Assembly (NCBI GenBank): GCA_018287875.1
Contig: JAGVVL010000015.1
Span: 2,542,001-2,606,000, forward strand
From: Nigrospora sphaerica
Lineage: Eukaryota; Ascomycota; Sordariomycetes; Amphisphaeriales; Apiosporaceae
Direction of reading: 5' to 3'
Length of the DNA: 64,000 nt
In this document: piece after piece, positions 58,359 through 64,000 of the stretch
Layout: the number at the start of each line of letters is the position of its first letter
How positions within the stretch are numbered: the first letter of the stretch is position 1
The notes under the pieces: generated by a model
What the model was told of the DNA's origin: nothing
Database searches by the model: none
Seen by the model: the letters and a program-made list of their open reading frames with translations, nothing else
Program-made: the position numbers and the translations under genes

Positions 58359-59156
58359 TTAGATGTTGCCGATCTCGTTCTGGAGCTCCTCGAGCTCCTT
58401 CTGCAGGGCGGCGTGCTTCTTGGCCATCTCCTCGTACTTGGTCTCCCACTGGTCGCGCTCCTGCTCGAGGGCCTGCACCTTGCGTTCGAAGTGGCCGGCT
58501 TTTACGTCAGTCTGGCGGAGCCTGTTTAATAGCTCCATTAGCACGTGTCGCCGTTAGGGGTGGGGGAGGGAAGGGGGGAAGGGCATACTTCTCGTTGGCC
58601 TCACGAAGAGTCTTATCTGCTTCCTCTGCCTCCTCCTCGAGCAGCTGCAGTCTTCGCTGCAGGGTCTCATTCTGCGTACCATGGACCTGGCCCTCGTCGG
58701 CCGTCTTCTTCAGATCCTTGATCGAGGTGTCGAGCTTCTCGACCTCGGACTCGAGCAGGCCGTTCTTGTGGGAGAGCGAGGTGATCTCCTGCTCCTTGGC
58801 GAGGTTCTCCTGCTCCAGGGACTTGAGCTTGGCCTGGAGCTCTTCAACCTTGCTGGCGGACTCGTCGGCCTCCAGGCGGAGCTGGTTCATTTTCTACAGG
58901 GGCGGGCACGCCGGGTCAGCGGGGAAGGGGGAGAGGGCCGGGGAGGGCCAGCCCAAGGCGACAAGCCGGGGAGAAGATAGCGGGAATTCGCTGAAGCGGA
59001 CACGGCCGGGGGGAGCCATCGCCGCCGCGGCCACGAGCAGGCGTGCGGGTTTTCGTCGCCGGCGGGCGGCGCCGTGGCCGTTGGCAGCGGTGGTGGGGTA
59101 AACGGGGGGAAGGAGGGGAAGGGCGCGTGTGGACTGACCTCCTTGATGCGATCCAT
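58359..59156 (-). CDS. TPM1: Tropomyosin
   Basis: Three exons on the minus strand, 59156-59139, 58893-58589 and 58521-58359, give 161 residues, the size of short fungal tropomyosins (Tpm1/Cdc8). It starts MDRIKEKMNQLRLEADESAS, continues EQENLAKEQEITSLSHKN and RRLQLLEEEAEEADKTL, and ends LQNEIGNI. The heptad pattern is continuous throughout, so it is one long coiled coil. The donor of intron 1 is the rarer GTCAGT. Tropomyosin dimers wrap actin cables made by formins and support polarised growth and cytokinesis. The 5' exon has only 18 coding bases. Confidence 0.94.
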
Positions 59157-60834
59157 GGTGGGCAGGCGTTTGGGGTTTCAATGAAGACGGGAAAAAAGCA
59201 AGTCGGGAAAGGGAAGAGAGACAACAACGACGACGGCGAGCGAGGCAGTTGGGATGGGAGGCGGCGGATGGTGTGGAGGTGGAAGTTGGGTGTTTAACGC
59301 GGAGGTTATGCAGGCCAGCAAGTCAGGTCAGGTTGCCGAAAGAAAGGAGGTGTGAGTTGGTCGGGTCGACTGGAGCTCAGACTCGTGTGTGGTCCAGTTC
59401 AGGTCAGGAGTGGTACCTGTGCGAAAGCCTTTGGCTTGCGTGGGACTGGCAGAAGTACGTAGCGCGCCGTGGGAAATGGATGGATGCCCACTGGGGGCCC
59501 TACGACCAGGTAATTAATCTTCCCATGCTTGCTAATGATTGCAGCCTCGATGGCATCCAATGTAGTAGCTCGGGACTTGCTTTCCAGTTCGCCTTACCGA
59601 TGCGTGCCCTCCCCGCCCGCCTCTAGTGAAAGTTGGCCTCGTGGTCGCAACGGTGCGCGTAAGTTGAGCCTGGCCAGGGAGAGAGCAAGCGGGCTTGTGA
59701 CCGCGAGCGACTGGAGGAGACAATCAAAACGAACCAGGAACACTGCCCGATTTGATCGACTGCTCATGTTCTGCTTTGTAATAGTTTGCTTCGTGCCCAT
59801 GCTTGCTTTTTATTGTCTTGTTCCATCCCATCTCGCGCGCGTGGGTGGTGTTTCTCTCTCTCCCTCGCGTTCTTTAGAGAGGCGTCACCACCTGTCATCT
59901 GCAGCTGCGGCTACTGGCCTGCCCACCATCCATAAGGTACATATGTTAGTAGTACAGCTCACATCCATTCTCTTGTCACCCTCCCGTAATTCTGATCATG
60001 TCGGTACATCCTGCATCCAAGTACGTACATGAAGTATTGGTTGTGTATGACTGCAGCTAACGGGTACCTAGGCCTTGGCCCTTGAGAGCTCCATCTCCCT
60101 CTCTTTCCGGGTACCATACAGATTCACCTACCCCTCCAACGCGAGCGAGCGTGCCCAGCTGCAGCTCCCACGTAGCCATGATACCCCTAAAAGGGGAGAG
60201 ACGGTGGCCCCCATGATTCGCCCGACCCGCCCACTTGAAGTGGATGATCCCAGCTTCACCCGTCCAACTCTTGTTAGTGTCGAGCCGTGCGCTGGGTTGC
60301 CACGGGACTTGCACGGAAAGGGCAAGTAAGAGGGATGCCAGTAATAAAGGAAAACGACGACGGGTGCGTCGGAGTACCTCGGTACCTGGAAGCAAGCGAA
60401 AGCAAGCGACCACGAGTGGGGACATGGATGCAAGCTACCTCTGTCCCCTCTGTGTACTGAGGTACTCGGTCGTCGCGAGACCTCGTTGCTCTGACAACAG
60501 GCGAGTGCTTTTGCCATGCCGAGCGTGCCAATGGCATCCCTTCCGGGTGAGTAAACCCATCAAACTCTATCGCCATTGGCGTCGCGTCTCGATCTGTAAA
60601 CGTACGTGATTCTTCAAGCGAGCAGTCGCCGACCAGCCAACCTCTTCCGATTGCCGGCCATCATCAACTGCCGTTCATCCAGCTCGTCGAGTGATCGACC
60701 CCTGCGCAAGACAAGACTCACGAAGCCGTAGGTAGTAGACTCGACGGCGATATCAACTCCATCAGAGTTCCGACGCCCCTCCCCGCCATTCACGTATCAA
60801 CTATCAACTGCTGCCACCACAACCCATTTGCGCC
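59157..60834. other. Divergent intergenic region, 1.68 kb
   Basis: Separates tropomyosin and the securin-like gene. TACCTAGG occurs at 60065. No gene is recognised on either strand. Confidence 0.5.
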
Positions 60835-62254
60835 ATGTTGGCCGCACGCGACCTGGAAAACAGAGTGGCCGCCCACCACAATAGCGCTGCCCTCAAGCAG
60901 CAACAGCAGGCCGGTCGTCTCTACCCAAAGACGCCCATCAAAATCCCTCTGAACGACGAGAACGCCGCCCATGCCGCCGGAGGCGTGAAGAGCGCCCTTG
61001 GCAACGGTAATCGAACGCGGGGCAATGAGAACTTCCAGCCTACCTCCAAGAGGTCCAACTTTGTGACTCCCATGGGTAGGTTTGGGTACCCATCAGCATC
61101 TCTGTTTGTATCGGGAATATGCGTGGCTGATCGGCCCACTAGGACCTCGCAATCGCGCTGTGCTGGGCGACAAAACAACGAACGCCAAGACGAGAGGTCT
61201 TCAGACCACCAATGTCAAGATCGAGAAGTTCCAGGCAAAGCCTCCTGGAACCGTCCGGCCCAAGCAGAAACAGCCGCAGGCCGAGACGCAGCGACTGCAG
61301 ATTCACGCAGAAAAGGCAGACCCTCTGAGCGAGGAGGAGCCCGAGTACTGCCCGCCCCGGCCCAAGGATCTTCCCTACGAATCCGATGTCTTCCCCGACG
61401 GCGGTCTGACATATGAGGGACTGAAGCGCGAGAACCTCTTTGAGGGCTACTACCAGCATTACTTTAACCCCATAGGCGAGGACGGCAAATCTGCTGCCGA
61501 CAAGGAGCTGGAAGAGCGAAACCGCAAGGCCCTCGAGGACGGTGATCGCAAGATCCAGAAGGCTATGGACGATCTGGACTGGTCTATCAAGGATGTGCCT
61601 GACACCAAGGTGTCTCTAAGAAAGAGGCATGCCGCATCTACTACGGCACAGCCCGCCAAGGCTCACGCCCCTCTCCGGGGAGGACTGGCTCGGAGGCCTC
61701 TTTCCACCTTGGCGTCTCGGAACGCCGCCGAAGCGCTCTCCATTGATGACGGCACGAAGTCGCTGCAACGCAAGACGGCAAGGGCAGCGCCCGCTATCCG
61801 GGTTCCCAAGAAGAAGACGACGCCCGCCGCGATGCCTTCTTTGAGAGCCGCCAGGCAGCCCGCATTGGCAAAGAAGTCATCCATGGAGATCCGTAAGATT
61901 GAGGCCAACTCCCGAAGTACCATTGGCTACAACAAGGGCCGGGCTACGTCGTCGGCGCTCGCCCAGAGAAGCACGAAGCCGGCCGCAAGGCCGGGCCAGG
62001 CCAAGCCTAAGGCAAGCACTCTGCCTCGCACCGAAAGCCGCCCATCTGCGGGATCGGATGGTGCCCCAGCTCCGGTGCGCTTTGCGCGTACAGAAGCTTC
62101 GACCACTGCCGAGGACCAGGAATGGAAAGCGCGCGTGCCTTTTCTGTCCATATTCAGCCCCGAAGACGACGATGGGCTTAACGGTATCGGCGGCGGCCCC
62201 CCGGGTGCCCTGGAGGACGACGACGATGACTTTGTGATGAACGTGCCCGAGTAG
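60835..62254 (+). CDS. Securin-like (Cut2-type) protein
   Basis: Two exons, 60835-61075 and 61143-62254, give 450 residues. The N-terminus has TPIKIPLNDEN. The splice junction leads into NRAVLGDKTTN, where residues 85-94 (RAVLGDKTTN) have the same spacing as the second destruction box of fission yeast Cut2. Farther on come EPEYCPPRPKDLP (about 146-158), like the conserved IEYMPP block of fungal securins, and an Arg/Ser-rich middle with SRSTIGYNKGRA. The acidic C-terminus ends DDDDDFVMNVPE. Securins inhibit separase until anaphase and are destroyed by the APC. No KEN box was found. Similarity is low, as is normal for securins, so the call is inference from motif order. Confidence 0.6.
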
Positions 62255-64000
62255 GCCAACATTAGTACATGTGTTCATGAGGCGTTTTAGGTTTTATGTT
62301 GGACCAGTCAGGCTTTTTAGCGGCGAGGATGTTTCTGCTGGCCCCAGTGAGGAAGATACGATTACAAGCAAACTGGCTTTTGACAGCTTGCCTGCGTCGA
62401 ACCCTTGACTCTGGCACCCGGTGTATGATAGTCTCTGGGATGCAACGTTTGATGAGGATTCCCCATGGCCTACAGCTATTGTATCGGCCCATGAAATTAT
62501 ACTGTATATGTCTACTGTTGCTGCAATGCGTATAGATTGAACAAAGCTCGACCTGTCTACATTATTGAATGGGGGAAGAGGCGTATCTGAGTTGGCGTGC
62601 CTGATCTGGGGATATTTGACTTGTTCCTGAGGCACACATGCCTCCCCCGGCCGGCCGCACAAGCTCTGCACGCGATGGCTTTATGCCTTTGCGCAATTCT
62701 CGCCATCGTGGACGTGTCTATCGCCGAGACAGCGCCATTTGCATCAAATGGCCACATCTGCCGCAATCACTAACGTCCACGAGGTGCAGAGGGCTCTGGT
62801 ATGTATCAAAGACGGATGAGTGAAGTTGACGAAGTAACAAAAAGTGGAGGGCGCGTGTTCTTAGCTCCGCTTGTCGCTTACTGTGTACATGGCGGCAGCA
62901 GCTGAAGAAGAACATGACGTTGGTCATGCAAGTGATTGTATGTGCTGTGCCGAATACCCTGACCGTGTTTTCCCTAATGTACGGACAGCCCGTAATGAAG
63001 AGTGTGGGTCCGATGATCGGCTGCGCACGGATGGATGAGCTACGACTAATACTTTCCAGCTAGGTTCTGATAACCCGCGAAGCGCTGGACAGCTGCGGTT
63101 CGAGCGAGCAAGATTTGTTCACTGATAAAGATGCTCATCAAGTATTCATTTCATTGCATAAAACGATGCTAGCAGAAAAGGTTTCTGAGGGCGATGCGCG
63201 GTATGCATACATCGGCATGTGCAACCTACCTACCTCTTGCGAGAAATTCATGCCCTGGAGCGCGCGCTACCCTGAGAGAGTGGTTTCGATAAGAGAGCTT
63301 GAGGGAGCACAAAGCACAGAACACCGTGTCAACGCTGATGGGGTCACGCTCGTCAATTTCCCTCAAAGCGGGACGAATGTTCTGTGGCCGCCGGGTGTGG
63401 TAGATCACGTTGGCTGCGCTTACAGGCTGGTCAACTGCTGCCAGCTAGTCATTCACCTGTAAGCAACATCCATTCCATCGTGGCATTGGATCCTATACCA
63501 CCGCAGAGGGGGGGCGATGTTGTATGGGAATCCAGCATGGAATACCTGCAAGAAGGATGGTTGGATGGCGGGATGCATGGGTGCTGGGCAACGTACGGTA
63601 TCCACCCAAAAAGCTCCGAATTTATGCACTAAATGTGCATGGTAAGAAACATGTACCTATGTATGTAGATGTACGGTGTCAAACAGTGGTGCTACTACAG
63701 ACACCGTTCAGGTTAGTACCTAGGTATCCCATCCAGATATTATTATCCATTCTACTAGGGGCTGCTGCCATTTGCGCCCTCTACGGAGGGGCTTGACCTG
63801 ACCGAGGCCGGACTTTCAGGTGCTGCCCTCCCTTCCCAGGCCTGCCTGCCCGCCTTCAGCTTCTATGGATAGGGTGCAGTTCAGCATCATCGGCCCTGGA
63901 CAGCCTTGGCCTGACCGCTGGCGCCTCACGTCAACGTGCTGGAAAGTGGTCTAGATTAATCTGGCAAATGGTTCCGCGCCCCGTCACCACCCTTTCGCCC
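62255..64000. other. Intergenic to window end, 1.75 kb
   Basis: No gene is supported. The palindrome TACCTAGGTA occurs at 63717-63726. Short open frames on both strands lack family signals. Confidence 0.5.

Overview
The window looks like chromosomal DNA of a filamentous ascomycete (Pezizomycotina, most likely Sordariomycetes). Genes are GC-rich and interrupted by short introns with GTNNGT donors, CTNAY-like branch points and YAG acceptors. The gene set includes recyclin-1, RFX1, Mid1, Yop1, tropomyosin and a highly reducing polyketide synthase. Intergenic spacers are long and carry simple repeats. All gene models were built by reading splice sites by eye; frame continuity was checked by exon arithmetic.

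Left part (1-11.1 kb): the 3' end of recyclin-1 (RCY1), a bZIP-like nuclear protein, a frameshifted gene of unknown function, an SMAP-domain nucleolar-type protein, and a very small RAMP4/Ysy6 gene that only appears once three exons are joined.

Middle part (about 13.4-33.8 kb): a secondary-metabolite gene cluster. It holds a CYP65-like P450, two divergent short-chain dehydrogenases, an O-methyltransferase, a 2667-residue highly reducing PKS (KS-AT-DH-cMT-ER-KR-ACP) and a CYP52-like P450 divergent from the PKS. The PKS would make a reduced, methyl-branched chain; the P450s, reductases and methyltransferase would decorate it. There is no thioesterase, transporter or pathway-specific regulator in the cluster. 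A 351-bp hAT-like MITE with perfect terminal inverted repeats and 8-bp target duplications sits between methyltransferase and PKS. Decayed genes lie at both edges: a possible P450 I-helix relic on the left and an internally deleted NmrA-like gene on the right.

Right part (34.9-62.3 kb): housekeeping genes. They are a small mitochondrial membrane protein, Mid1, Yop1, RFX1, a degenerate JmjC/cupin-like protein, aspartate kinase, mitochondrial uS13, an ER cyclophilin with two possible C-termini, Trm112, a BIG1-type ER protein, Rrp17, tropomyosin and a securin-like protein. The last 1.7 kb holds no recognisable gene.
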